From assembly GCA_949299545.1 (NCBI GenBank), contig CASGAM010000041.1, positions 62,001 to 126,000 on the forward strand: a DNA stretch of 64,000 nucleotides. Reading direction: 5' to 3'. The notes under the pieces were generated by a model. That model had not been told where the DNA came from. It saw only the letters and a list, made by a program, of their open reading frames with translations, and searched no databases. The position numbers and the translations under genes are program-made. Origin of the DNA: an uncultured Prevotellaceae bacterium. Its GTDB lineage: Bacteria > Bacteroidota > Bacteroidia > Bacteroidales > Bacteroidaceae. Of the stretch, positions 8,727 through 17,944 are shown piece after piece. Positions within the stretch are counted from its first letter, which is position 1. Each line of letters opens with the position of its first letter.

Positions 8727-8996
8727 ATGTATTTAGACGCAGCAAAAAAACAAGAAATCTTTGGACAGTACGGGAAGTCTAACACTGATACTGGTTCATC
8801 TGAGAGCCAGATTGCATTGTTTTCATACCGTATTTCCCATCTGACGGAGCACATGAAGCAGAACCGTAAAGATTATAGTACTGAAAGAGCTTTGACACGT
8901 CTGGTAGGTAAGCGTCGTGCATTGCTGAACTACCTGAAGAGCCGCGACATCGAAAGATACCGCGCCATCATTAAGGCTCTCGGCTTGCGTAAGTAA
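8727..8996 (+). CDS. rpsO: 30S ribosomal protein S15
   Basis: This 89-residue protein has the length and motifs of S15, the primary rRNA-binding protein of the small-subunit platform: TGSSESQIALFSYRISHLTEHMKQNRKDYST, RLVGKRRALLNYL and RYRAIIKALGLRK. It is monocistronic between a promoter at 8655-8685 and a hairpin terminator. pnp, the usual enterobacterial partner, is not here. Confidence 0.98.
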   Translation: MYLDAAKKQEIFGQYGKSNTDTGSSESQIALFSYRISHLTEHMKQNRKDYSTERALTRLVGKRRALLNYLKSRDIERYRAIIKALGLRK

Positions 8997-9020
8997 TTTC
9001 GCAGCCTATGCTGAAGATTT

Positions 9021-9053
9021 AACCGCTTTCCTGCAACGGAAGGCGGTTTTTTT
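9021..9053 (+). terminator. Terminator of rpsO
   Basis: AACCGCTTTCC (9021-9031) pairs with GGAAGGCGGTT (one mismatch) and runs into a T7 tract ending at 9053. Confidence 0.9.
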
Positions 9054-9055
9054 AT

Positions 9056-9063
9056 TATTTTTG
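9056..9063 (+). promoter_or_regulatory. Candidate -7 box of the YfhO-family gene
   Basis: TATTTTTG lies immediately after the rpsO terminator and 42 bp before the next start codon. No clear -33 element is seen. Confidence 0.5.
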
Positions 9064-9105
9064 CACGCATGTAAACATGCGAATATTTATTATAACACAT
9101 AAATT

Positions 9106-11655
9106 ATGAATAAACTGAAAAGTTTCTTGCCGGATGCGTTGGCAATCATTTTCTTTATTGCGGTCGGCATGACCTACTTCTTCACGCCGGTGACCAAAGG
9201 CTTAGTTATCCAGGGACATGATCACACGGGTGGTGTAGGTGCCGGTGTCGAAATGCAGGAGTATCAGCAACGCACGGGCGAGCGTACTCGCTGGACGAAT
9301 GTCCTGTTTTCCGGAATGCCAACCTATCAGATGGCACCGAGCTATGATTCCACGGACACGTTGGTAGGTTTGCAACGGGTGTACCAGTTAGGCTTGCCTA
9401 CTTTTGCCATGTATGTATTTATCATGCTGTTAGGATTTTATATTCTGCTGCGGGCTTTTAATTTTAAAGTGTGGATGGCCGCCTTGGGTGCCGTCTTGTG
9501 GGCTTTCTCTTCTTATTTCTTCATCATTATCGGTGCAGGCCATATCTGGAAGCTTATGGCGTTGGCCTATATTCCGCCGACCATTGCCGGTTTGGTGCTG
9601 TGCTATCGCGGGAAATACCTGTGGGGCGGTTTGGTGACGGCATTCTTTTTGGCGTTGCAGATTCTTTCCAACCATGTTCAGATGAGTTATTATTTCCTGT
9701 TCGTGATGTTTTTCATGGCTTTGGCTTATCTTATCACGGCAGTGAAAGAAAAACAGATGGGGCAGTGGCTCAAGGCGACTGCTACTCTTATCGTGGCCGC
9801 CATTATCGGCTTGAGCATCAATCTGTCCAATCTGTACCACACATATCAGTACAGCAAGGAAAGCATGCGCAGCAAAAGCGAGCTGACCCATCAGGGAGTG
9901 AAAGATCCTGCGAACCAGACCAGCAGCGGATTAGAGCGGGATTATATCACGCAGTGGAGCTACGGTATCGGCGAAACGTGGTCGCTGTTGGTGCCGAATG
10001 TCAAGGGAGGTGCGTCCGTTCCATTGTCTGCCAGCAAGACAGCCATGAAAAAGGCGAACATGCAATACATGCCCGTTTACCAGGCATTAGGACAATATTG
10101 GGGTGAACAGCCGGGCACGAGCGGTCCCGTCTATGTGGGTGCTTTCGTGCTGATGCTTTTCGTGTTGAGCCTGTTTATTGTGAAAGGTCCGATGAAATGG
10201 TGTCTGCTTGCGGCCACTGTCCTTTCGATTCTCCTCTCGTGGGGGCATAACTTCATGGGCTTTACAAACTTCTTCCTTGACTACGTACCCATGTATGACA
10301 AGTTCCGCACCGTAGCATCCATTCTGGTCATTGCGGAGTTCACCATACCGCTTCTGGCTGTTTTGGGTCTGAAAGAAATTATTGACCATCCTGAACTGCT
10401 TTCAGGCAAGTTGAAACAGGTCTATATCAGCTATGCGCTGACGGGTGGTGTCGCTTTCCTTTTTGCAGTCATGCCCGATGTATTTTTCGGCAACTATGTG
10501 TCTTCGTCCGAGATGAATATGCTCCAGAATGCTTCCGCGGCCGGTTACATTCCGTCTGACATGCTGGGCGGCATTCTTGACAACCTGCATGAGATGCGGC
10601 GTGCCGTATTTGTAGCTGACGCATGGCGCAGCTTCATAATCGTCACAATCGGGTTGCTTTGTCTTTTGGCATTCAACATCAAGAAAGTCAGCGGGCAGGT
10701 TCTTACCGGCGCATTGCTGGTACTTTGTCTTTTCGACATGTGGCAAGTCAACAAGCGTTATCTGAACGACTCGATGTTCAGCAAACCGACACCGAAAACT
10801 GCCAGTGCCATTGCCAAGACACCGGCTGACGAAGCCATCCTGCAAGACCCGGACAAAGATTACCGCGTGGTGAATTTCACGACCAATACATTCAATGAAA
10901 ACAACACCTCGTATTACCATAAGAGTATCGGAGGTTATCATCCGGCCAAACTGCGTCGTTACCAGGAGATGATTGAGGTGCATATTGCGCCCGAGATGTC
11001 TGCCTTTGCGCAAGTTGCCGCACGCACAATGGGTGACCTGCGGCAGGTGGATGGTGACACCATTTTCCCTGTTCTGAACATGCTCAACGTTAAATACGCC
11101 ATCATGGGGCAACAAGGCGGGCAAACAGTTCCTGTGCCGAACCCGCATGCTTATGGTAACGGCTGGTATGTCGACAAGGTGCAATACGTGGCCAATGCCG
11201 ATGAAGAAATCTTCAGTCTTAAAAAGACGGATCTGAAGAAAACGGCCGTTGTGGACCGACGATTCGAGTCTGCGCTCGGTGATGCTGCCAAGGTGCAAGA
11301 TTCCACGAGCAGCGTGAAACTGACAGCTTACGATGCCAATGCGCTTACCTATGATGTCTATTCGCCTACCGGCGGTGTGATTGTTTTCTCCGAGGTTTAT
11401 TACCCCGGTTGGACGGCTACCGTTGACGGGCAACCGGTAGAAGTGGTTCGCGCCGACTATATCCTGCGCGCTATCCGGATAGCCTCAGGCCGCCATACCG
11501 TGGCATTCAGTTTCGATCCGCAAAGTCTGCACACTACTGAAGCCATAGCGAATACGTCTATTGTGCTGCTGATGCTTCTCTTCCTCGTTCTCGTGGGACG
11601 CGATGTCGTGCGCCGTAGGAAAAACGGGCAGGAAAGCGAAAAGCCGATAAAGTAA
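9106..11655 (+). CDS. YfhO-family polytopic membrane protein (probable GT-C type transferase)
   Basis: The 849-residue protein has an N-terminal membrane anchor (about 9-27), a conserved loop GHDHTGGVGAGVEMQEY, then around a dozen hydrophobic helices between residues 100 and 550. A soluble C-terminal part follows, including FSEVYYPGWTATVDGQPVEVVRADYILRAIR (a signature of YfhO-like proteins), and a last helix near 815-832 (IVLLMLLFLVLVG). YfhO relatives are GT-C-like and implicated in glycosylating cell-envelope polymers, but the substrate here cannot be read from sequence. It stands alone, converging with the minus-strand argS operon, from which it is separated by a repeat element. Confidence 0.88.
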   Translation: MNKLKSFLPDALAIIFFIAVGMTYFFTPVTKGLVIQGHDHTGGVGAGVEMQEYQQRTGERTRWTNVLFSGMPTYQMAPSYDSTDTLVGLQRVYQLGLPTFAMYVFIMLLGFYILLRAFNFKVWMAALGAVLWAFSSYFFIIIGAGHIWKLMALAYIPPTIAGLVLCYRGKYLWGGLVTAFFLALQILSNHVQMSYYFLFVMFFMALAYLITAVKEKQMGQWLKATATLIVAAIIGLSINLSNLYHTYQYSKESMRSKSELTHQGVKDPANQTSSGLERDYITQWSYGIGETWSLLVPNVKGGASVPLSASKTAMKKANMQYMPVYQALGQYWGEQPGTSGPVYVGAFVLMLFVLSLFIVKGPMKWCLLAATVLSILLSWGHNFMGFTNFFLDYVPMYDKFRTVASILVIAEFTIPLLAVLGLKEIIDHPELLSGKLKQVYISYALTGGVAFLFAVMPDVFFGNYVSSSEMNMLQNASAAGYIPSDMLGGILDNLHEMRRAVFVADAWRSFIIVTIGLLCLLAFNIKKVSGQVLTGALLVLCLFDMWQVNKRYLNDSMFSKPTPKTASAIAKTPADEAILQDPDKDYRVVNFTTNTFNENNTSYYHKSIGGYHPAKLRRYQEMIEVHIAPEMSAFAQVAARTMGDLRQVDGDTIFPVLNMLNVKYAIMGQQGGQTVPVPNPHAYGNGWYVDKVQYVANADEEIFSLKKTDLKKTAVVDRRFESALGDAAKVQDSTSSVKLTAYDANALTYDVYSPTGGVIVFSEVYYPGWTATVDGQPVEVVRADYILRAIRIASGRHTVAFSFDPQSLHTTEAIANTSIVLLMLLFLVLVGRDVVRRRKNGQESEKPIK

Positions 11656-11706
11656 GTCGGTTTTGCCGTATCCTCCTACACACAGTTTGGACGAAAATAT
11701 ATTCAA

Positions 11707-12000
11707 TCCTTCACCTTGCTCATAAGAGCTATGTTCTCAATGAGTTACGGGTGAAGGACTTTATTATGCCTTGCTTTCGGATTGCCTTCACAAGGTTTTT
11801 CCGGCAGCGAGCGGTTCGGGCAAAATTTCCAACCTGTCGTGTCTGCAAAGCGACAGGTTGGAAATTTTGTTTCAGGCTTTGTAATTTCTGTCGCATGCAG
11901 AGATATTGGTGAAGTACTCCGTGAAGGAAAAACATTACAAGTCCTTCACCTGTAATCGTCTGGTTTTATGTCTGTTGTGAGTGAGGTGAAGGAGTGAAGG
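11707..12000. repeat. Intergenic repeat element, copy A
   Basis: This is one of three copies of a roughly 300-bp element in the window. The left end (TCCTTCACC at 11707-11715, partner GGTGAAGGA near 11750) and the right end (TCCTTCACC at 11942-11950, partner GGTGAAGGAGTGAAGG at 11985-12000) each form a hairpin. Between them is an 18-bp perfect stem at 11822-11839 / 11851-11868 with loop TGTCTGCAAAG. It fills the 434-bp gap between convergent genes. Just outside is a small palindrome CAATTTG-GAA-CAAATTG at 12001-12017. Nothing else was recognised in the gap. No transposase is encoded. Confidence 0.8.
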
Positions 12001-12089
12001 CAATTTGGAACAAATTGACTGTAGGGAGACAGGTTTGTATCCGGTTTGTGTTGCTTGGCCGTTGACAGACTGTGTATCTGGAGGAGCGG

Positions 12090-13157
12090 TTAATATGTTA
12101 AAGACAGGCCGTCCAGCAATTTGATATACAGATTGATGGCTTCCCCGATTTCGGTCAGTTCAATATATTCGTTGGCGGTATGAGAGCGTGAGGAGTCTCC
12201 CGGCCCCATCTTCAGAGACGGGAACGGCATGAGCGCCTGGTCGGAAAGGGTCGGCGATCCGAAAGGTGTCCGGCCGAGGGCTGTGGCGCGTTTCACAAGG
12301 GGATGGGCAACGTCGATGCGCGATGAGTTCAACCTGAAAGAGCGCGCCTTTACATCGCTGGCAGTATGTACGTCGATAATTTTGTAGAGTTCCTCGTTTG
12401 AGTAAAATTCGTTGCTGCGCACGTCTACCGTGAAGGTACAGGTGTCAGGGATAACATTATGTTGCGTACCGGCCTGGATGATGGTGACGCTCAGTCTGAC
12501 AGGGCCGAGCAGGGTGGATTCCTTTTCAAAACTGCAGGTGCGCAGCCATTCGATGTCCGTCAGGGCTTTATAGATGGCGTTGATACCTTCGCCACGTGCC
12601 GCGTGTCCGGCACGTCCGTGTGCGGTCATGTCGAGTACCATCAGTCCTTTTTCAGCGATGGCGGGTTGCATGCCGGTAGGTTCGCCCACGATTGCAACAT
12701 TGATGGGGGGGAGTAGCGGTAAGACACTCTCGATGCCGTTTTTTCCGGACACTTCTTCTTCGCATGAGGCGAGAAAAATCAGGTTGTAGGACTGTTGGCT
12801 GGCGGTGAGATACCGGAATGTTTGCAGGAGCGACACTACGCTTGCACCGTCGTCGTTGGTGCCCAGGCCGTAAAGCCGTCCGTTTTCTTCGATGGGGGTA
12901 AACGGGTCGCGTGTCCATCCGGCAACGGGACGTACCGTATCGGTATGTGCGTTCAGCAGGATGGTTGGTTTTTCCTTATCGAAATGCGGGTCCATACACC
13001 ACAGGTTGTGTCCGTGTCTGAGCGGTTTGAGTTGCCATTCCGCCATTTGTTGTTCCAGCATGTCTGCCACTGCCTGTTCTTCACGGCTGACTGACGGGAT
13101 GGCTATCATCTTCCTGAGCAGTTCTGCTGCCTCTTGTGCAAGCGTATCAGTGTTCAT
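12090..13157 (-). CDS. argE: M20-family N-acyl-ornithine deacylase (ArgE-like)
   Basis: This 355-residue zinc hydrolase most likely removes the acyl group from N-acylornithine in arginine synthesis. Motifs are LLNAHTDTVRP (metal His/Asp), GRLYGLGTNDDGASV (bridging Asp), ASCEEEVSGKNG (catalytic Glu pair) and GEPTGMQPAIAEKG, then a dimerisation domain with RAGHAARGEGINAI. The final SHTANEYIELTEI carries the last His ligand. In Bacteroides the arginine pathway is known to use succinylated intermediates, so the true substrate may be N-succinylornithine; the sequence does not decide this. It is last in the argS-rnhA-ltaS-like-argE run, 14 bp after its neighbour. Other M20 peptidases are a less likely alternative. 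Confidence 0.82.
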   Translation of the reverse strand: MNTDTLAQEAAELLRKMIAIPSVSREEQAVADMLEQQMAEWQLKPLRHGHNLWCMDPHFDKEKPTILLNAHTDTVRPVAGWTRDPFTPIEENGRLYGLGTNDDGASVVSLLQTFRYLTASQQSYNLIFLASCEEEVSGKNGIESVLPLLPPINVAIVGEPTGMQPAIAEKGLMVLDMTAHGRAGHAARGEGINAIYKALTDIEWLRTCSFEKESTLLGPVRLSVTIIQAGTQHNVIPDTCTFTVDVRSNEFYSNEELYKIIDVHTASDVKARSFRLNSSRIDVAHPLVKRATALGRTPFGSPTLSDQALMPFPSLKMGPGDSSRSHTANEYIELTEIGEAINLYIKLLDGLSLTY

Positions 13158-13171
13158 AGTGTCTCCTTTTA

Positions 13172-15010
13172 TTAGTTTCCCGGGCTGCCTAATTCATCGT
13201 ACGAATGTTGCAGGATGGCTTTGCCGTTCCGTTCGCGTTCGGCATTGCTTGAGGGAATGTTTACTACCGCTTTGGCCGCCACATTGTCAAAGACGGTGAC
13301 GCCTGTGCTGTCTCTCATCGCGAAGCCGTCGCTGAAGGTGGAGTAGGCAAACGGGTAAGTGTAGTTTTCCGAGAAAATGTTGCGGCTGTAGGTGAAGTCC
13401 GTATGGTCGATGTTCAACTGTCCCAGCAGGGTTGCTGCCAGGTCGCTTTGGTTCATGAGGGTGTGTATCCGTTGGGGAGCCTTGATGGCACCTCCCAGCC
13501 ATAACATGGGAATATGGTAGAAGTCCGGCGAGGTGACGTTGAGCGACGAAGAGCTGCCGTGGTCGGGGAGGCAGACAATCAGCAGATTGTCCCATACGGG
13601 CAGTTCTTTCAGCCGGTCAATAAAGTTTCCCAGACAGTGGTCTGTGTAGGCAAACGCATTTTGGCGGATGTCGTCTAATCGTTTGTAGGGAACAATGAAT
13701 GGTTCGTGGCTGCTCAGGGTCAGCAGACCGATGTGCCACGGTTTGTCGAGAGGTTGCTCGACCACCATCTCATAAAGCTTTTCAAAGGCATATTCGTCGT
13801 GTGCGCCCCATGAACTGGAGGTGCGTTCTTGCAGGCTGAAGTCCGTATCGGAAATGATGTGCTGGTATCCCGTACTGGTAAAGTAGCTGCGCATGTTGGT
13901 GAAATTGATGTCACCGCCATACATGAATGTCGTTTCGTAGCCTTCTTTCTTGAGGCTTGCCGCGATGCCGGGCAGAAGTTGCGACTTGGCCGGGATTTTC
14001 ATGATGGAAGTCGTGGGGTAGCTGATATGTCCGCTTAGTGCGCTGACTAACCCTCGGTCAGTCCTGAAACTGTTGGCATAGACTTGGTCGAAGAAAACAC
14101 CCTCTTTGGCCAGCCGGTCCATATTGGGTGATACGTCTGCATTGCCGCCTAACATACCCACATAATCACGTCCGAAGCCTTCTAAGATGATGAACAGGAT
14201 TTGCGGGCGCCGGTTGTTCAGGAGCGAGAGAGTGCAGTCGTTGGTGTCGGCCGGATAGAGATGCTCCATGCGTTGTGCAAGTTCTGTTTCTTCCAAATAA
14301 TTGTATTTGCTTCCGAAATCTTCTGTTTTCAACCATGAGTATAGCAGGTTGAACGATGGGTTGACGGCCGCATGGTTCAGGAACGGGTCTTCGCTGAAAT
14401 AGGCGCTGCCGATGTTCATGGTCGACCGTCCGATACCGCCCCGTATCATCAGGAAAATGATTCCGCCGGTAAGGATGATGACGGTTTGGTGTAGGAACAT
14501 GATGCGTTTGTAGTCGAGTCGCACCAATTGTTTCGGGGTAACGCGGATCAGGCCGTAAACCAAAAGGGCGGCAAAAACAATGGCGAGTAACACATGCCCG
14601 ATTACATAAGCCGGTGAAACACTGGCTAATGCCTGTTTCGGAGCATCGATGTAGTTGAAAATGGTGGCGTCGATCTTGAATTTCCAGAATTCGTATAATG
14701 AAAGATCTGCGACACTTATGACGGCGACTGTCAGGCCGATGATGGCGAAATACGGGGCGAGCAGCCGACGTAGATGTTTAATGGAAAACCATGTGCTTGC
14801 CCATGTGAGTAGGAACGGTATGGTTATCAGGTAACCAGTCGTGGAAAGGTCCAGACCAAGGCCGTTCCACCATATCCGGAAACAGTCTCCGACTGTCAGT
14901 GCAGACTGGGCTGAGCTTGCATAAGCTATGGCAAAGATTATTTTTTGGAGGGCAAAGAAAAATACAAGTATGCCCGAAAGTTTGAGCAGGTAGAGTAAAC
15001 GGGTTCTCAT
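13172..15010 (-). CDS. LTA synthase/sulfatase-family membrane protein
   Basis: The 612-residue protein has five predicted N-terminal membrane helices (about residues 1-200) and a periplasmic alkaline-phosphatase-superfamily domain. Visible motifs are ILFIILEGFGRDYVGMLGGN (metal Glu), NSFRTDRGLVSALSG (nucleophile Thr in this class), GGDINFTNM, LSSHEPF and CLPDHGSS (metal Asp/His). Relatives transfer phosphoglycerol or phosphoethanolamine head groups to envelope glycans or lipids. A Gram-negative Bacteroidetes has no lipoteichoic acid, so the acceptor is unknown. I choose ATG 15010, six bases after GGAAGG; a GTG 15 codons upstream gives a charged, non-membrane extension. It follows rnhA by 47 bp. 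Confidence 0.88.
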   Translation of the reverse strand: MRTRLLYLLKLSGILVFFFALQKIIFAIAYASSAQSALTVGDCFRIWWNGLGLDLSTTGYLITIPFLLTWASTWFSIKHLRRLLAPYFAIIGLTVAVISVADLSLYEFWKFKIDATIFNYIDAPKQALASVSPAYVIGHVLLAIVFAALLVYGLIRVTPKQLVRLDYKRIMFLHQTVIILTGGIIFLMIRGGIGRSTMNIGSAYFSEDPFLNHAAVNPSFNLLYSWLKTEDFGSKYNYLEETELAQRMEHLYPADTNDCTLSLLNNRRPQILFIILEGFGRDYVGMLGGNADVSPNMDRLAKEGVFFDQVYANSFRTDRGLVSALSGHISYPTTSIMKIPAKSQLLPGIAASLKKEGYETTFMYGGDINFTNMRSYFTSTGYQHIISDTDFSLQERTSSSWGAHDEYAFEKLYEMVVEQPLDKPWHIGLLTLSSHEPFIVPYKRLDDIRQNAFAYTDHCLGNFIDRLKELPVWDNLLIVCLPDHGSSSSLNVTSPDFYHIPMLWLGGAIKAPQRIHTLMNQSDLAATLLGQLNIDHTDFTYSRNIFSENYTYPFAYSTFSDGFAMRDSTGVTVFDNVAAKAVVNIPSSNAERERNGKAILQHSYDELGSPGN

Positions 15011-15057
15011 AATGCCTTCCTTTTTTTTGTTGGTGTTGTTTTGTTTCGAGGCCACTG

Positions 15058-15717
15058 TTATTTCCGTCCGAAGTCGGCCGGAACCTCACCCCAGAGGTTT
15101 GTTTCCCATTTTAGCAGGGGAGAAGCATATTGGTTGTTTCTTAACCAGTTTTCCGCGCGTTGGATGGTGTCAAACAGAGGAGCGGTCTTTTCGGAACGTT
15201 CCAGTTTCGTTTTACAGCACTTCTGTTTTACCCACCCGATGGCGTTGCGGCTGTCGCTGTAAACGGGCAAGTCTATTCCTTTCTGTTTGAGCAGCGCCAG
15301 AGCATGCACGATGGCTAAGAATTCCCCGATGTTGTTTGTGCCGTAGACCGGTCCGTAGTGGAAAATTTCCTTTCCGGTGCGCAGATATACGCCGCGGTAT
15401 TCCATTGGTCCGGGATTGCCGCTGCAGGCAGCATCTACGGCTATGGCCTCGGCAATAACTTCTGCGGGTAAAGAGACTGTCATGTCATGCTGTTCTGCCG
15501 GATTTTCGGCTGTGACAGTCTCAGTTGTTTGTCGACAGCGGCTATCGAGGAGGTTGCCGGGCGGTTCGGAATAGGCCTCTTCTGCAGCTTCTCTTGTTGC
15601 AAATGATTTGTAAATGGCGCCTTTGAAGCCTTTTATTTGTTGCTGGCAATCGGCCCAGGTATCATAAATACCCGGATTGACGCCGTTCCAAACCACATAA
15701 TATTTCCTTTTCTCCAT
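15058..15717 (-). CDS. rnhA: Ribonuclease H1 with N-terminal hybrid-binding (viroplasmin) domain
   Basis: The 219-residue enzyme degrades the RNA of RNA-DNA hybrids. Residues 5-48 (KYYVVWNGVNPGIYDTW...GFKGAIYKSF) are the caulimovirus viroplasmin-like hybrid-binding domain, as in eukaryotic RNase H1. After a linker comes the nuclease domain, with acidic catalytic residues Asp95 (VDAACSGNPG), Glu132 (NNIGEFLA), Asp155 (YSDSRNA) and Asp215 (PADFGRK). It lies 12 bp after argS, within the same operon. Confidence 0.94.
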   Translation of the reverse strand: MEKRKYYVVWNGVNPGIYDTWADCQQQIKGFKGAIYKSFATREAAEEAYSEPPGNLLDSRCRQTTETVTAENPAEQHDMTVSLPAEVIAEAIAVDAACSGNPGPMEYRGVYLRTGKEIFHYGPVYGTNNIGEFLAIVHALALLKQKGIDLPVYSDSRNAIGWVKQKCCKTKLERSEKTAPLFDTIQRAENWLRNNQYASPLLKWETNLWGEVPADFGRK

Positions 15718-15729
15718 CCGGATGGTAGA

Positions 15730-17529
15730 TTACATGCGCTCCGGCACTTCGATGCCTAACAGCCCCATGCCGGTGCGTACGATTTTGCCCACATTGGCCG
15801 ACAACGCCAAACGTACCAGCTTCTTGTTTTCATCCTCTTCGTGCAGGATGCTGAAGTCATGGTAGAACTGGTTGTATTCTTTTACCAGGTCATAGCAGTA
15901 GTTGGCGATGCAGCTCGGGTTATAGTCGTTGCCGGCTTGTTTGACGACGCTCGCAAAGTCTGTCATTAACTGGATGAGGCTGATTTCCTTTTCGCTCAGT
16001 TCTGTGTCGTGCGGCAGCTGTGCGGGAATGTTGATGCCGGCTTCGGCCGCTTTGCGCAGGATGGAGCGGATACGGGCGTAAGTGTACTGTATGAATGGGC
16101 CGGTGTTGCCGTTGAAATCGATACTTTCAGCCGGGTTGAACAACATGTTTTTCCGTGCGTCCACTTTCAGGATGAAATATTTCAGCGCGCCTAAGCCGAC
16201 GATGCGTGCTATCTCGTTGGCTTCATCTTCGGTCAGGTCGGTCAGCTTGTTTATCTTGTCCTCAGACATCTTGCGGGCGGTACTGATCATTTCTTCTATC
16301 AGGTCATCGGCGTCGACAACCGTTCCTTCGCGGCTCTTCATCTTGCCGTTAGGCAGCTCAACCATCCCGTATGAGAAATGTACCAAATCTTTTCCCCATT
16401 CAAAACCGAGCTTGTCAAGCAAGATGGACAATACCTGGAAATGGTAGTTTTGCTCATTGCCCACAACGTAAATCATTTTGTCGATGGGGTAGTCCTGAAA
16501 GCGAAGTTTGGCCGTACCGATGTCCTGGGTCATGTAAACAGAGGTTCCGTCTGAACGGAGCAACAGTTTTTCGTCTAATCCTTCTTTGGTCAGGTCAGCC
16601 CATACGGAACCGTCTTCCTTGCGGAAAAAGAAACCCTTTTCGAGTCCTTCCATGACTTTCTCCTTGCCTTCCAGATATGTGTCGGACTCGTAGTAGATCT
16701 TGTCGAAACTTACGCCCAATGCCTTGTAGGTGACGTCAAAGCCGGCATATACCCATTCGTTCATCTTACGCCAGAGCGCGCGTACTTCCGGGTCGTTCTG
16801 TTCCCACTTCACTAACATCTCGCGTGCTTCCTTGATGAGCGGTGCTTCGTTTTTGGCCTCTTCTTCGCTCATGCCCTTTTCCATCAGGGCTTTTATTTCC
16901 TCTTTGTAGTGTTTGTCGAATGCCACGTAGTAGTCGCCAATCAGGTGGTCCCCTTTTATGCCGGTACTTTCGGGTGTGGCACCGTTACCGTATTTTAACC
17001 AGGCCAGCATGCTTTTGCAGATGTGGATGCCACGGTCGTTCACAATGTTTGTTTTCACCACACGGTTGCCGTTGGCGGCCATGACATTGGCAAGTGCAGC
17101 GCCCAACAGGTTGTTGCGTACATGGCCTAAGTGCAACGGTTTGTTGGTGTTGGGTGAGGAGTATTCTATCATCACCAACGGTGAAGCATCGGTAGCTGCG
17201 GTCAGACCGTAATGTTCGTTTCCATGTATGTTCTCCAAGAGTTTTATCCAGCTGCCGGAAGCCACCGTCAGGTTCAGGAACCCTTTGATGACGTTGAATC
17301 CCGCAATGATGTCGGGGACGGCGCTTTTCAGATAGGCTCCTATTTCCTGGGCTGTTTCTTCCGGTTTCTTTCGGGAGATTTTCAGGAAAGGGAATACGAC
17401 CAGTGTGAGATGGCCTTCAAATTCTTTTTTTGTTTTTTGTAACTGTATCTCTTTTTCAGAAACTGCTTGTCCGTAAAGATGGCTGATGGCCTCAATGACT
17501 GCGGTCGTAATGCTCTTTTCTATTTCCAT
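15730..17529 (-). CDS. argS: Arginyl-tRNA synthetase
   Basis: This class I synthetase of 599 residues charges tRNA-Arg. Visible are the ArgS N-terminal (Add1) domain, the HIGH region SSPNTNKPLHLGHVRNNLLG, the KMSKS counterpart GKMKSREGTVVDADDL, and the DALR anticodon-binding C-terminus ending MGLLGIEVPERM. I start at ATG 17529 (MEIEKSITTAVIEAI): a -7 box at 17558-17551 puts the transcription start near 17545, which excludes the longer frame. It heads the argS-rnhA-ltaS-like-argE operon. Confidence 0.97.
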   Translation of the reverse strand: MEIEKSITTAVIEAISHLYGQAVSEKEIQLQKTKKEFEGHLTLVVFPFLKISRKKPEETAQEIGAYLKSAVPDIIAGFNVIKGFLNLTVASGSWIKLLENIHGNEHYGLTAATDASPLVMIEYSSPNTNKPLHLGHVRNNLLGAALANVMAANGNRVVKTNIVNDRGIHICKSMLAWLKYGNGATPESTGIKGDHLIGDYYVAFDKHYKEEIKALMEKGMSEEEAKNEAPLIKEAREMLVKWEQNDPEVRALWRKMNEWVYAGFDVTYKALGVSFDKIYYESDTYLEGKEKVMEGLEKGFFFRKEDGSVWADLTKEGLDEKLLLRSDGTSVYMTQDIGTAKLRFQDYPIDKMIYVVGNEQNYHFQVLSILLDKLGFEWGKDLVHFSYGMVELPNGKMKSREGTVVDADDLIEEMISTARKMSEDKINKLTDLTEDEANEIARIVGLGALKYFILKVDARKNMLFNPAESIDFNGNTGPFIQYTYARIRSILRKAAEAGINIPAQLPHDTELSEKEISLIQLMTDFASVVKQAGNDYNPSCIANYCYDLVKEYNQFYHDFSILHEEDENKKLVRLALSANVGKIVRTGMGLLGIEVPERM

Positions 17530-17550
17530 GACGTCTGTGTTTTTATGGTG

Positions 17551-17582
17551 CAAAGATACATATATAAAAGGGAGATGCAAAA
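17551..17582 (-). promoter_or_regulatory. Promoter of the argS operon
   Basis: TTTTG (17582-17578), 19 bp, TATCTTTG (17558-17551) on the minus strand. The -33 element lies inside the terminator hairpin of the upstream HU gene. Confidence 0.75.
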
Positions 17583-17595
17583 TTTTGCATCTCCC
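17566..17595 (-). terminator. Terminator of the HU gene
   Basis: A perfect 26-bp palindrome (arms GGGAGATGCAAAA / TTTTGCATCTCCC, 17570-17595) is followed on the minus strand by TTTT. It lies 37 bp past the HU stop and overlaps the argS promoter. Confidence 0.85.
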
Positions 17596-17631
17596 TTTTT
17601 GTCTTGTAGCATTTTCTTATAGAAGTGATTC

Positions 17632-17901
17632 TTAAAGAGCGTTGTTGATTTCGGCACCGGCTTTGAATTTGACAACTTTCTTGGCTGCTATGGTAATCTG
17701 TTCCTTTGTTCTCGGATTGATACCTGTGCGAGCCGGTCTTTCGCTAACTGAGAATGTACCGAAGCCGATTAATGCGACTTTGTCACCGTTCTTGACTGCG
17801 TTGGCAATGGCGTCAAGTGTGGCGTCCAATGCTTTCTTTGAATCTGCTTTGCTCAAGCCTGCACCTTCGGCAATGGCATTGATAAGGTCTGTTTTGTTCA
17901 T
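17632..17901 (-). CDS. hup: DNA-binding protein HU
   Basis: This 89-residue histone-like protein bends and compacts DNA. It has the canonical MNKTDLINAIAEGAGLSK start, GDKVALIGFGTFSVSERPAR core and the DNA-gripping arm GINPRTKEQITIAAKKVVKFK. It is monocistronic, with its own promoter and a strong palindromic terminator. Confidence 0.97.
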   Translation of the reverse strand: MNKTDLINAIAEGAGLSKADSKKALDATLDAIANAVKNGDKVALIGFGTFSVSERPARTGINPRTKEQITIAAKKVVKFKAGAEINNAL

Positions 17902-17944
17902 TTTCTAATAGTATTAACTTGAGAATAATCTATTTCCTTGGTTG

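Noticed and set aside
10402-11433. 343-codon minus-strand frame within the YfhO-type gene
   Set aside because: It is antisense to a well-supported membrane-protein frame and has no family motifs.
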